Shown here: positions 31,792-41,284 of the stretch, one piece after another
Position numbering within the stretch: position 1 is the stretch's first letter
Layout: each line of letters begins with the position of its first letter
NCBI GenBank assembly: GCA_947176415.1
Contig: CAMWQJ010000001.1
Span: 30,272-94,271 of the forward strand
Length of the DNA stretch: 64,000 nucleotides
Reading direction: 5' to 3'
Origin: an uncultured Ruminococcus sp.
GTDB lineage: Bacteria; Bacillota; Clostridia; Oscillospirales; Ruminococcaceae
Made by a program: the position numbers and the translations under genes
Notes under the pieces: generated by a model
The model's input: only the letters and a program-made list of their open reading frames with translations
What the model was told of the DNA's origin: nothing
Database searches by the model: none

Positions 31792-34173
31792 TCAGCCGAG
31801 AATTATTTTAATTTCATTGACTTCTTTCAGCATATCGGCAGGAATATAATTTCCGTCGAGTTTTTCGCCGTTTAGGATTAATTCCTTTACACCGCTTTCA
31901 ACGTGTGCGGAATTGTCAACCGTCATATTCAGCTTTTTGCCACGGAAATTTTTTCCCATTTTAAAGCCCTCCCACTCGGACGGAACGGACGGAGAAATGC
32001 GGAGACCGTTTATATCTGGTCGCATACCGCATATGCCTTCAACACAGCCTACCATTACAGTTGAGGCAGTACCCGTAAGCCAGTGTACGTGTGAGCGTCC
32101 CTCATACTTTGAAGCTCTTGATTCGGTAAATTGTCCGTGTACGTAAGGCTCCATTACACGTATTTCCGCCTTGTCATTCATGCTTGCTGGTGAGCTTTCC
32201 TTGAAATACTCAAAAGCCCTGTTGCCGTGACCGAGGAGCGATTCCGCAAGAATAAGCCAGCCCTGTGACTGCGAGAAAATACCGCCGTTTTCCTTTGTAT
32301 CGTCGTTGAAGATGTGCATTAATGCGCCGTCAAAATATTGCTTTTTATAAGGCGGGTCAAGAAGTTTTGCACCGTATGGCGTATTAAGCAAGCCGTGTAC
32401 GCTTTCCATAGCCTTTTCGGACTGTTCTTGTGTAGCGAATCCAGAAATAACGCTCCATGACTGCGGATTCAGCCACATATTAGCTTCAGGGTCTTTCTTT
32501 GCACCGACAAGCACACCGTCTTCACGAATGCCACGAATAAACCTATCCTCGTCCCAGCACTTTTCAAGAGCCTTTGCGAGTTCCGACTGTTTTTCGCCGA
32601 TATATAAGATATATTCGTTATCTCCTCTTGACTCCGCCATGTCCTTTATAACGTTCATTGCGTAGTATAACTGGAATGCCACAAAAGTAGACTCGCCTTT
32701 TGCACCGAGACGGAGACAATCATTCCAGTCAGCGTGGAGACCTGCCGGCATATTGTGACTGCCAAGGTGATTCATTGAGAAGTCAACAGCCTTTTTCAGA
32801 TGATTGTAAACTGTATCTTCACCGCCGTTTGCGTAGACAATAACCTCGTCAAGAAAAGCACTGTTACCGCTTTCGCCGAGATATTTAACTATAGTCGGGA
32901 AAAGCCATAATGCGTCGTCGGCACGATAGGATGGGTGTCCTGTTTCCTTTACATATTCAGGGTCATCAGGTGTATTCTCATGTCCTGCATTATGCGTGAA
33001 CTTTACAAGCGGAAGTCCTCCGCCGTTGTCAACCTGTGCGGAAAGCATAAAACGGATTTTTTCGAGTGCCATTTCGGGATTAAGGTGAATAATTCCCTGA
33101 ATATCCTGCACTGTATCACGGTAGCCATAGCCGTTTCGCAGTCCGCAGTAAACAAATGACGCAGCACGAGACCATATAAACGTAATAAAACACTGGTAGG
33201 CGTTCCATACGTTTATCATGTTGTTGAACTCTTCCGAAGGCGTTTCAACCCTGAAATTTTCAAGTTGAGTGTGCCAGTAATTTTTCAGCGTGTTTATTTC
33301 CCTGTCAACTTTTCCTGCCTGTCTGTATCCGCTGAGGATTTCGTCAGCCTGTTCAGCAGTTCTCTGTCCGAGAATATATATAAGCTCGATTGTTTCGCCT
33401 GATTTTACTATAACGTCAGACTGCAAAGCACCGCATGAATTTGAATTGTAATTCATTGTGTTACTGCATTTGCCTTTTTCAACCGCAACAGGATTTGCAT
33501 AAGTTCTGTATGCACCTATGAAGTCCGAGAGATTACCGCAAGAGTTTGTTACATCTTCACCCACCATGCCGAAAAATCTGTCTCTTCTGTCCTTTTCACT
33601 GTTTCCGCTGATAGTCTGCACAATTTTATTTCCGTCAAATTTTGTCTGCGAAATGAAGAGCGAGTATTGCAGATTAACTTGGTCCTGCTCATAATTATCC
33701 TCATTTGTGAACTCAACAAATCCGAAAACCGAAAGATTTCTGTCGCTGTCGGTGGTGTTGGTTATTTTTGAACGCCATACCTCATACGTTTCACCCTGTG
33801 GCACATAATAAGTGACTTCCGACTTTATACCATCATATTCGGCGGAGATAACTGTATAGGCTGTACCGTGACGGCATTCGGACTTGTACTTGTCAAGCGG
33901 TTTGCCGACTGGTTGCCATGAAGCAGACCAGTAGTCTGCGGTGTCGTTGTCTCTGATGTAGATATATCGCCCTGGGAGTGCCATTTCGGAATTAAATCTA
34001 TATCGTGTTATTCTGCCGTTTGCCCCCGACTTTACAAAGCTGTAACCTGAGGCGTTATTCGAGATAATCGCACCATATTCGGGGTCGCCGAGATAGTTTG
34101 CCCACGCTGTCGGGGTTGCCGCATTGGTAATTACATACTCCTTGTTATCAAGGTCAAAATGTCCGTACTGCAT
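31792..34173 (-). CDS. GH94 family phosphorylase (cellobiose/chitobiose-phosphorylase type), cytoplasmic
   Basis: YGHFDLDNKEYVITNAATPTAWANYLG; ADWNDCLRLG; KENGGIFSQSQGWLILAE; no signal peptide. Confidence 0.92.
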   Translation of the reverse strand: MQYGHFDLDNKEYVITNAATPTAWANYLGDPEYGAIISNNASGYSFVKSGANGRITRYRFNSEMALPGRYIYIRDNDTADYWSASWQPVGKPLDKYKSECRHGTAYTVISAEYDGIKSEVTYYVPQGETYEVWRSKITNTTDSDRNLSVFGFVEFTNEDNYEQDQVNLQYSLFISQTKFDGNKIVQTISGNSEKDRRDRFFGMVGEDVTNSCGNLSDFIGAYRTYANPVAVEKGKCSNTMNYNSNSCGALQSDVIVKSGETIELIYILGQRTAEQADEILSGYRQAGKVDREINTLKNYWHTQLENFRVETPSEEFNNMINVWNAYQCFITFIWSRAASFVYCGLRNGYGYRDTVQDIQGIIHLNPEMALEKIRFMLSAQVDNGGGLPLVKFTHNAGHENTPDDPEYVKETGHPSYRADDALWLFPTIVKYLGESGNSAFLDEVIVYANGGEDTVYNHLKKAVDFSMNHLGSHNMPAGLHADWNDCLRLGAKGESTFVAFQLYYAMNVIKDMAESRGDNEYILYIGEKQSELAKALEKCWDEDRFIRGIREDGVLVGAKKDPEANMWLNPQSWSVISGFATQEQSEKAMESVHGLLNTPYGAKLLDPPYKKQYFDGALMHIFNDDTKENGGIFSQSQGWLILAESLLGHGNRAFEYFKESSPASMNDKAEIRVMEPYVHGQFTESRASKYEGRSHVHWLTGTASTVMVGCVEGICGMRPDINGLRISPSVPSEWEGFKMGKNFRGKKLNMTVDNSAHVESGVKELILNGEKLDGNYIPADMLKEVNEIKIILG

Positions 34174-34212
34174 AATTTTTTCTTAAACTCCTTTGATTTT
34201 TAAAATTTTTTA

Positions 34213-35970
34213 TCAGAATGCAAGAAACTGTGTACTTGCATATCCTGTATATCCGTTCCATGAAATATAGCACCAGTCAGAGCCGTAGACTTCAACGTAT
34301 ACGGAAGTGCCTTTCGGTATGGTGGTTACAACGTCAGCACCTGTTGAAGCGTATGAACGGAGATTTAGTGGGTCTTTCTGAGTGGCAATTACTGCCCATG
34401 TGTTGTCATATGTACCGCCGTTTGCAGAATTTTGCGAATTATCATCAGGATAATGATAGTAGCCGTTGTAGTCGGAATCATATCCGTAAAAATCACCCGA
34501 CAGAATAAGCGTTACATAGTCGGCACTGACATATCCGCTTACACCCTTGTATGTGGTATAATACCATTTACTGTTGCTTGTTGTGTATACATCAATATAC
34601 TTTCCTTTCGGAATAGAGCCTATTATTTTTCCGTTACTGCTCGGCGTGTCACGGATATTAAGAGCGTCGTTTTTCGTTGCAACGCAGGCATAGTTAGGTG
34701 TGTCATATACTGTCAAGTCATTTTCCGCTGGCTTGCTGAAAGACAGATAATCGGCACTTACAAATCCACTTTTTCCGTTGTACGTCGTATAATACCACTT
34801 ATTGTCTGCGGTCTCGTATACAGTTAAGGAAGTTCCTTTAGGAATAGACGTAATAAGTTTTGACTTTTTGTCGGGTGTATATCTCATGCTGAGTGGGTCG
34901 GACTTTGTGGCAACATAAGCAGTAACTTTTTCGCCCATATAGCCTATAGTTTCGGCGGTATCGAAATCAATCCAGCCACCGTCCGCAAGCTTTCCCCAGT
35001 GTTCCGATTCCTCTACAATCGCATATGTTCCTCTGTCCTCAATGCGTCCTATTACCGTTCCGTCGTACTCAGGTTTATTATAAATCGGCAGACTGTAGTT
35101 ATTCACGGTATACTCATACAACGGCTTTATCTGCTGATTCTGCTGATTTTGTTTTTGTGTTTCTGTCTGTTTCTGAGTCTGCTTTTGTGTCTGTGCCGTT
35201 GTCTGTTTCTGTTCCTGTGACTGCTTTTGTGTCTGTGCTGTTGTCTGTTTCTGTTCCTGTGACTGCTTCTGTGTCTGTGCTGTTGTTTGTTTCTGTTCCT
35301 GAGTCTGCTTCTGTGTCTGTGTGGTTGTCTGTTCCTGTGTTTGTTTCTGTTTTTCTGTTGTTTTTTCGACTTCAACAATAACCGTAACGGTAACTATTTC
35401 GGTAACAGGGGCATTTGTAGCTGTCTGTACATCGGCAAATTTTACTGTTTTTTCGGTTGTTACTGCCTCAGTTACTTCTTCGGTAACTGTCTCTGTGGTT
35501 GTCTCTGATGTTGTTTGTGGCGTTGTTTCGGTTGTGTTTTCGGCTATGATAAGATTGTCGCCGTCGGCGTTTACGGGCTTGTTATTTCCCTTGTCGACCA
35601 TGGCTTTCATTATAGTTGACATAGCCATAATTATAACCGCAAAGAAAATCACAACGGCAATAAGCATTACAATCATGCCGACAGATGTCTTTTTTTTAGG
35701 CTGTTCGGCGTATTCTCTGTTATAAGGTTGCTGAGGATTCTGCGGAATATTGCTGTAGTTCGGTTGTGTGTAGTAAGGTGACTGCCGTCTGTTCTGCTGA
35801 AAATCTTCCTGTCTGCTGTAAAAGTTGTTTCTGTCAGGTGATTCATATTTTCTTGTGTAGGGATTACGCCTGTTTCCGAAGTAGGCGGACGGCTCGTCTT
35901 TCCAGAAATCCCCGTTGCTTATGAGGTCATCGTTGTCTGTCGGTATGTTTCTTTTGTTTTTGTTGTCCAT
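34213..35970 (-). CDS. Membrane-anchored protein with multiple bacterial SH3 repeats and Q/T/K repeat linker
   Basis: Internal TM VGMIVMLIAVVIFFAVIIMAM; repeated DPLNLRSYAS..., KNDALNIRDTPSSNGKIIGSIPKGKYIDVY SH3b patterns. Confidence 0.9.
   Translation of the reverse strand: MDNKNKRNIPTDNDDLISNGDFWKDEPSAYFGNRRNPYTRKYESPDRNNFYSRQEDFQQNRRQSPYYTQPNYSNIPQNPQQPYNREYAEQPKKKTSVGMIVMLIAVVIFFAVIIMAMSTIMKAMVDKGNNKPVNADGDNLIIAENTTETTPQTTSETTTETVTEEVTEAVTTEKTVKFADVQTATNAPVTEIVTVTVIVEVEKTTEKQKQTQEQTTTQTQKQTQEQKQTTAQTQKQSQEQKQTTAQTQKQSQEQKQTTAQTQKQTQKQTETQKQNQQNQQIKPLYEYTVNNYSLPIYNKPEYDGTVIGRIEDRGTYAIVEESEHWGKLADGGWIDFDTAETIGYMGEKVTAYVATKSDPLSMRYTPDKKSKLITSIPKGTSLTVYETADNKWYYTTYNGKSGFVSADYLSFSKPAENDLTVYDTPNYACVATKNDALNIRDTPSSNGKIIGSIPKGKYIDVYTTSNSKWYYTTYKGVSGYVSADYVTLILSGDFYGYDSDYNGYYHYPDDNSQNSANGGTYDNTWAVIATQKDPLNLRSYASTGADVVTTIPKGTSVYVEVYGSDWCYISWNGYTGYASTQFLAF
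35130..35350 (-). repeat. ~42-bp tandem repeat encoding QTTAQTQKQSQEQK-type units
   Basis: 14-aa period visible in translated protein and in DNA (tgactgcttntgtgtctgtgctgttgtctgtttctgttcc). Confidence 0.9.
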
Positions 35971-35988
35971 TTTATTATCTCCTTTTTT

Positions 35989-36519
35989 TTATTTTTCTGT
36001 GCATACAGCAATTATAAATTTCCCGTCCCTGAGAATGTATTGTCTGAATCTGTAGCCTTTGATATTTGAGATAATTTTTCTGCCGTCGAATGCGAACTCA
36101 ACAGTATTAAGCGGATATGAAATTCCTATGCCTATAGCTTTTACATAGGCTTCCTTGAGAGTCCACAGACGGAAAAAAAGCAAGTCTTTTTCTTCCTGAG
36201 GTGCATTCTCAATCATGGTTTTTTCGTTCTCTGAGAATGAACGTCTCACTACATTGGGACGGTAAGGTCTCACCCCCTCGCAGTCAACTCCGCACTCCGT
36301 ATCTGCAACAAGGCATACGGCTATTCCCTCGGCGTGTGAGAGATTGTATTTTATTTCAGGGTGTCCGGCGAGCGAGGGTTTTCCGTGGTCGTTTCTTGTA
36401 ATGGGCGTTTTGTCTGCCGTGTATTCTATGTTATACGTCTTTAAACACTCCCTCAGAAGATTGTGTGCGTGTAGTCGCTGTTCCTTTTTCGGAACGCTTT
36501 TAAGTGAAACAAGCAACAT
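35989..36519 (-). CDS. 4'-phosphopantetheinyl transferase (Sfp-like)
   Basis: YNLSHAEGIAVCLVADTECGVDCEGVRPY...FFRLWTLKEAYVKAIGIGI. Confidence 0.9.
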   Translation of the reverse strand: MLLVSLKSVPKKEQRLHAHNLLRECLKTYNIEYTADKTPITRNDHGKPSLAGHPEIKYNLSHAEGIAVCLVADTECGVDCEGVRPYRPNVVRRSFSENEKTMIENAPQEEKDLLFFRLWTLKEAYVKAIGIGISYPLNTVEFAFDGRKIISNIKGYRFRQYILRDGKFIIAVCTEK

Positions 36520-36609
36520 TTAATCTGCCTCCTTGAAATAAAAGTCTTTTCAGGTAATATTATATCATAACATAAGGCAAAAAGCAAGAAAAAAGTGACA
36601 AATGTCATC

Positions 36610-36638
36610 TTGAAAGTCATTATTTTTTATAGTATAAT
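36610..36638 (+). promoter_or_regulatory. Sigma-A-like promoter for 36718 gene
   Basis: TTGAAA, 17-bp spacer, TATAAT. Confidence 0.65.
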
Positions 36639-36717
36639 AATAAAAAAATCATTGGCTTCCGAGGCGGTCTAATAATTATGCAGTAGCTTATTCAGCTACA
36701 TATTCAAATATGGTAAT

Positions 36718-37653
36718 ATGCTTATGAAAAGAAATATTTTAGCTTTTATCCTGTGTGTATTAATGGTTTCTTCCTGTTTTATAAGTTGTGGGCAGGAAGA
36801 AACTTCACAGTCAGGCACAAGTATTGTTTACACTGACAATTATCAGCTTAATGACAGACAAAAAGATATTCTTAATATTATGAATTTATCAGAAAATTTT
36901 TCGGAATTGAGTGACTCTCAGAAACGTTCTATTCAACGTATTGAGCAAATGTTGTGTTATCTTGAAAACAAATACGAAACAGAGTTTGTATATTCCGGAT
37001 ATATTCAGAAAGGTATCAATGAATCTGAAAAGTTATACGCATACCCGAAGAATATCGGAGGAAGGCAGACGGTAACTGTAAAAGCAATTTCAGATGATAA
37101 ATTCACAGATGATTTTTATGATTATTCTGTTGCGGAATATGCAGAAGAACTCATAGACGAATATCTTTCAACACAGTTTTCAAAAGATGATTACAGATAT
37201 TATTCAAGCACAAACGCTTGTGATATTAAAATGAATGAAATTGTTGATGAAAAACTTCAATGGAAGTATGGTGCATCAAATATAATATTCATTAAATCAG
37301 ATGTCTGCAATATGGACGAAGTAGAAAAATTTGCTGTAAATTATGCTAAGTTTCTCTATGAACACGAGATAGATGGTTCTCATAGAATCAATATTATGGC
37401 TTATTTCCCTGATATTGAAATCAAAAGTGGTATTTGTCATCTTTGGTATGAAGAAGCAAAAGCAAACGTAGGATTTTATTGTTTTTTTATTACTACTTCG
37501 ACTAATTTCCCGAGAGTTTATGCAGACTGGATGAAATATGAACTTGATGAAGATGGGCTGGGAAAACTTTATAAAAATATTCCATCCCGTCATTCAAATG
37601 GGGAAAGCGGTATGGAAGATTATTCAGTAGAAGAATTTTTTTCAAAATATTGA
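36718..37653 (+). CDS. Hypothetical lipoprotein
   Basis: Signal plus lipobox VSSCFISCGQEE; start 36718 or 36724 ambiguous. Confidence 0.7.
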   Translation: MLMKRNILAFILCVLMVSSCFISCGQEETSQSGTSIVYTDNYQLNDRQKDILNIMNLSENFSELSDSQKRSIQRIEQMLCYLENKYETEFVYSGYIQKGINESEKLYAYPKNIGGRQTVTVKAISDDKFTDDFYDYSVAEYAEELIDEYLSTQFSKDDYRYYSSTNACDIKMNEIVDEKLQWKYGASNIIFIKSDVCNMDEVEKFAVNYAKFLYEHEIDGSHRINIMAYFPDIEIKSGICHLWYEEAKANVGFYCFFITTSTNFPRVYADWMKYELDEDGLGKLYKNIPSRHSNGESGMEDYSVEEFFSKY

Positions 37654-37674
37654 TGTTAGATTAGGAGAAAAAAT

Positions 37675-37803
37675 ATGTATTTGACAGATTTAGAATTATG
37701 TATGTCTGAACAGCTTAAATATCTTGATGAATATGTTTCCAAAGTAGCAGGAATAAGCAATGAATTTTCAAAAATTAATATGGAACAGCATGAAGATAAG
37801 TAA
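37675..37803 (+). CDS. Putative 42-aa small protein
   Basis: MYLTDLELCMSEQLKYLDEYVSKVAGISNEFSKINMEQHEDK with RBS aggaga; read directly. Confidence 0.45.
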   Translation: MYLTDLELCMSEQLKYLDEYVSKVAGISNEFSKINMEQHEDK

Positions 37804-37826
37804 ATTTCTGAGGAGGTCTATTATTT

Positions 37827-38060
37827 ATGAGTGAGGTTATTTCGTGGATTATGCTTGTGGCGGTTTTTATCGGACTTCCTGTTGCATCGGTGATTTTTTT
37901 TATCGTATCGCTTGTAAAGTTCCGCAGAACATCTGAAAATCAGGAGATGTATTTAAAAAGAAAAACTATCTGTATTGTTTCGGGAATTATAGCGACGGCA
38001 ATGGTTACGGCAGTTGTTGTACTGTTTGTAATGATTTCGATAAGCCTTGCACATATGTGA
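37827..38060 (+). CDS. Small membrane protein, two TM segments
   Basis: 77 aa, RBS gaggagg. Confidence 0.6.
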   Translation: MSEVISWIMLVAVFIGLPVASVIFFIVSLVKFRRTSENQEMYLKRKTICIVSGIIATAMVTAVVVLFVMISISLAHM

Positions 38061-38069
38061 GGTGAAAAA

Positions 38070-38207
38070 ATGAGTGACAAACTTTTCAAAAAAATACTGG
38101 CAACAGTCCTGATAACAGGCGTTATAACTACAGGCATTCTTGTTGCATATACCTGTTATCTTCACAAATACTGCTCTATAATATCCTACATATCAAACGG
38201 AGGTTAA
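38070..38207 (+). CDS. Putative 45-aa small membrane protein
   Basis: MSDKLFKKILATVLITGVITTGILVAYTCYLHKYCSIISYISNGG, RBS gaggtg. Confidence 0.45.
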   Translation: MSDKLFKKILATVLITGVITTGILVAYTCYLHKYCSIISYISNGG

Positions 38208-38214
38208 ATTAAAC

Positions 38215-39174
38215 ATGAAACTTTTAAGACAGATTACCGCAATTATTCTTGTAGTACTTGTCTTTGCGGTTTTTGACCTTTCTGTGTATATGCTTTTTAC
38301 AAGGCGTTTAAAAAATACAAATACAAGTGAGTCCATGAAGAATAATTCAATAGAACTTGAAAAATATATGCCTTTTGACGAAAATTCGGAGGTTGCGAGG
38401 GTTGAGACGGATTTTAAAATCACTGAAAATCTTCCTGTGCTTGACGGTGCAGCTGCCTTATATCCTGTATTTGCGGGATTTGTGAATGCCGTCTATCCTG
38501 AGGACAGCGTTGTATTTGACGGCGAAAAATTCACGGAAAAAAGTTATCTGCAATATACAAACACAGTAAAGGCATATAAGGCTGTTGTTGACGGAACGGC
38601 AGATATTATATTCTGTGCTTCTCCGTCTGCCGAGCAACTCGAATATGCCGAAAAACAGGGCGTGGAACTTGAGTTTGTACCGATAGGAAAAGAGGCTTTT
38701 GTATTTATCGTGAGTGACAAAAACCCCGTTTCAGAGCTTACAACTGAGGAAATAAAGGGGATTTATTCGGGAAAATATAAAAAATGGTCTGACGTTGGCG
38801 GAGACAACAGACTTACCGACCCCGTGCAGAGAATAGAGGGAAGCGGAAGTCAGTCGGTAATGACTGCATTTATGGACGGCGTACCCATGAAAAAAAATCT
38901 TCTCGGCTTTACGGGACGGTCTCTGGGATTTTCTTTTCGGTATTACGTGGCGGACGTTGTGGCAGACGGCGGTGTGAAGATGATTGCCGTTGACGGAGTA
39001 TCTCCCGAAAGGAAAAATATTTCAGACGGAACTTATCCGCTGACGTATAATTTTTATGCAATATACAGAAAAGACAATAAGAATGAAAATATAAAGCATT
39101 TTATAAACTGGATTCTCTCGGACGACGGACAGGAAATTATTGAAAAATCAGGGTACAGCCGTTTTAATTATTAA
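38215..39174 (+). CDS. PstS-like phosphate substrate-binding domain protein, N-terminal TM anchor
   Basis: LDGAAALYPVFAGFVNAVYP...RIEGSGSQSVMTAFMDG...FINWILSDDGQEIIEKSGY. Confidence 0.8.
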   Translation: MKLLRQITAIILVVLVFAVFDLSVYMLFTRRLKNTNTSESMKNNSIELEKYMPFDENSEVARVETDFKITENLPVLDGAAALYPVFAGFVNAVYPEDSVVFDGEKFTEKSYLQYTNTVKAYKAVVDGTADIIFCASPSAEQLEYAEKQGVELEFVPIGKEAFVFIVSDKNPVSELTTEEIKGIYSGKYKKWSDVGGDNRLTDPVQRIEGSGSQSVMTAFMDGVPMKKNLLGFTGRSLGFSFRYYVADVVADGGVKMIAVDGVSPERKNISDGTYPLTYNFYAIYRKDNKNENIKHFINWILSDDGQEIIEKSGYSRFNY

Positions 39175-39181
39175 TTGGCTA

Positions 39182-39210
39182 TTGTAAAACCCTCCGTTTT
39201 GTGTTATAAT
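39182..39210 (+). promoter_or_regulatory. Promoter embedded in terminator hairpin upstream of asp23-like gene
   Basis: TTGTAA (39182-39187), 17-nt spacer, TATAAT (39205-39210). Confidence 0.6.
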
Positions 39211-39247
39211 GTTTAATGATACACAAAAAACACGGAGGGCTTTTTTT
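39190..39247 (+). terminator. Intrinsic terminator whose 3' arm contains the SD of the asp23-like gene
   Basis: CCCTCCGTTTTGTGT (39190-39204) pairs with ACACAAAA...CGGAGGG (39221-39239; 15 bp plus 4-nt bulge), then CTTTTTTT abutting ATG 39248. Confidence 0.85.
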
Positions 39248-39604
39248 ATGATAATTCTTGAAAACCATATAGGCAGGATTTCCGTTTCTGCTGAATATCT
39301 TACGGAGATAGTACGCCATACTGTGTGCGACTGTTTCGGCGTTGCGGATATGTGCAGTGTAAATACGTTCCGCACAGCTGTTTCGTCTATTACAAAGGGA
39401 CGGTTTTTCAGACGGAGGGGTGTTGTTATACACATTGAAGATGACGGAACGATAGCCATTGACCTGCACATAAAAGTCTCATACGGAACGAGCATAACAG
39501 CCGTAACGGAGAGCATAGGACATAAGGTTAGCTTTACGGTTGAGGAAATAACGGGTATACGTGTAAGCTGTATTACTATTTACGTTGATGACATGAATAT
39601 ATAA
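39248..39604 (+). CDS. Asp23/Gls24 (YloU-like) family protein
   Basis: HIGRISVSAEYLTEIVRHTVCDCFGVADM...; upstream of DAK2-domain gene as in yloU-yloV. Confidence 0.85.
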   Translation: MIILENHIGRISVSAEYLTEIVRHTVCDCFGVADMCSVNTFRTAVSSITKGRFFRRRGVVIHIEDDGTIAIDLHIKVSYGTSITAVTESIGHKVSFTVEEITGIRVSCITIYVDDMNI

Positions 39605-39627
39605 AGCAAGGGGAGGAATTTTTTTAA

Positions 39628-41274
39628 ATGATAAACGGTGCATTGTTCAGAGATGCGGTTATTTCGGCATCTGTAGTTATAGATAACAGAAAAAGAGAGG
39701 TTGACGAACTTAATGTTTATCCCGTACCTGACGGCGATACAGGCACAAATATGTCCATGACAATCGGAAATTCAGTAAGTGAACTCAGAAGACTTGACGA
39801 CAGCACACCGATTTCCAAAGTTGCCTCTGTTGCCTCGTCTTCATTTCTCAGGGGAGCAAGGGGAAATTCTGGCGTTATACTTTCTCTGATATTCAGGGGA
39901 TTCGCAAAAGGTCTTTCAGGCTGTACGGAGGCAGGCTGTGAGGACTTCACAAAGGCACTTGAATACGGCGTTGAATCGGCATACAAAGCCGTAATGAAAC
40001 CCGTTGAAGGCACGATATTGACGGTTGCAAGGGCTTGTGCGGAAAAGGCAAAAGAAATTTCCTTGTCCACAAATGACGATGTTATATTCTGGACGGAAGT
40101 ATGCATAGAGGCGGAAAGAGTTCTCGAAAAGACGACGGAAATGTTACCTCAGCTGAAAAAGGCAGGAGTTGTTGACGCAGGCGGTAAAGGGCTTGTTATA
40201 ATATTCCGTGCGATGACGGACATATTTTCAGGCGGAGAGATAGCAGAATCCGCAACCGCAAATCATGATAATAGCGATTATTTCCGTACAGCCGTAAGCG
40301 AATATGACGACGAGATAAATTATACATACTGCACGGAGTTTATACTTGAAAAAAAAGAAAACTGTCCCGACCCTTTCATGCTCCGTGCCTATCTTGAAAC
40401 TATCGGCGACTGTGTTGTTGTGGTTGAGGACGAGGATATAATAAAAGTACACGTCCACACGGATAACCCTGGGAACGCTTTACAGAAAGGTCTTGAGTTC
40501 GGGCATTTCATAAACAATCCACGTCCGAAAATAGAGAACATGAGGATTCAGCACGAAAATAAAGTGCGTGACGCAGACAATGCGGAAAAAGGTCTTGTTT
40601 CTGCCGAGCCTGAAAAGCAGTTCGGATTTGTGGCTGTTGCGGTCGGTCATGGAATAGAAGCGATGTTTAAAGACCTCGGAGCAGATGTTATTGTAAAGGG
40701 CGGACAGACAATGAATCCCTCGACGGACGATATTTTAAGGGCTATACTTGCCGTGCCAGCTGAGATTGTTTTTGTACTTCCGAATAACAAAAATATCATC
40801 ATGTCAGCGGAGCAGGCTGTAAAACTTACGGACAAAAAGGTCTGTGTACTTCAGACGATGACTATTCCACAGGGTATTTCCGCAATGCTCGCATTTGATG
40901 AAAATGAAAGTCTTTCGGATAACAGGCTTAACATGACAAAGGCTTTTGAGAGAGTTTCAACGGGTCTGGTTACTTTTTCCGCACGTGATTCCGAATTTGA
41001 CGGACATCAGATTAAAGAGGGTGAAATTCTCGCCCTCGATAACGGACGGCTTGCGTTTACGGAAAAAGATGTTAATAAGGCTGTTATCAAACTGGCAAAA
41101 CGTCTTGCAAAGGGCGATGTAAGCTATATCACGCTTATTTACGGTGCGGACGTTACCGAAGAAAACGCCGAACAGACAAAACAGCTTATTGAGTCGAAAA
41201 TAAGCGACAAGATAGAAGTGATTCTTCTGGACGGCGGACAGCCTGTGTATTACTACATTATTTCCGCCGAATAA
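39628..41274 (+). CDS. DAK2 domain/DegV-like fusion protein (YloV/FakA-like)
   Basis: NVYPVPDGDTGTNMSMTI, RGARGNSGVILS, VDAGGKGLVI. Confidence 0.93.
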   Translation: MINGALFRDAVISASVVIDNRKREVDELNVYPVPDGDTGTNMSMTIGNSVSELRRLDDSTPISKVASVASSSFLRGARGNSGVILSLIFRGFAKGLSGCTEAGCEDFTKALEYGVESAYKAVMKPVEGTILTVARACAEKAKEISLSTNDDVIFWTEVCIEAERVLEKTTEMLPQLKKAGVVDAGGKGLVIIFRAMTDIFSGGEIAESATANHDNSDYFRTAVSEYDDEINYTYCTEFILEKKENCPDPFMLRAYLETIGDCVVVVEDEDIIKVHVHTDNPGNALQKGLEFGHFINNPRPKIENMRIQHENKVRDADNAEKGLVSAEPEKQFGFVAVAVGHGIEAMFKDLGADVIVKGGQTMNPSTDDILRAILAVPAEIVFVLPNNKNIIMSAEQAVKLTDKKVCVLQTMTIPQGISAMLAFDENESLSDNRLNMTKAFERVSTGLVTFSARDSEFDGHQIKEGEILALDNGRLAFTEKDVNKAVIKLAKRLAKGDVSYITLIYGADVTEENAEQTKQLIESKISDKIEVILLDGGQPVYYYIISAE

Positions 41275-41284
41275 GCTGGCTGAT

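Noticed and set aside
35130-35350. Possible CRISPR-like array
   Set aside because: Repeats are contiguous 42-bp coding repeats with no unique spacers.
35321-35725. 134-aa plus-strand ORF
   Set aside because: Antisense to the SH3 protein linker; Val/Ser-rich shadow of Thr codons.
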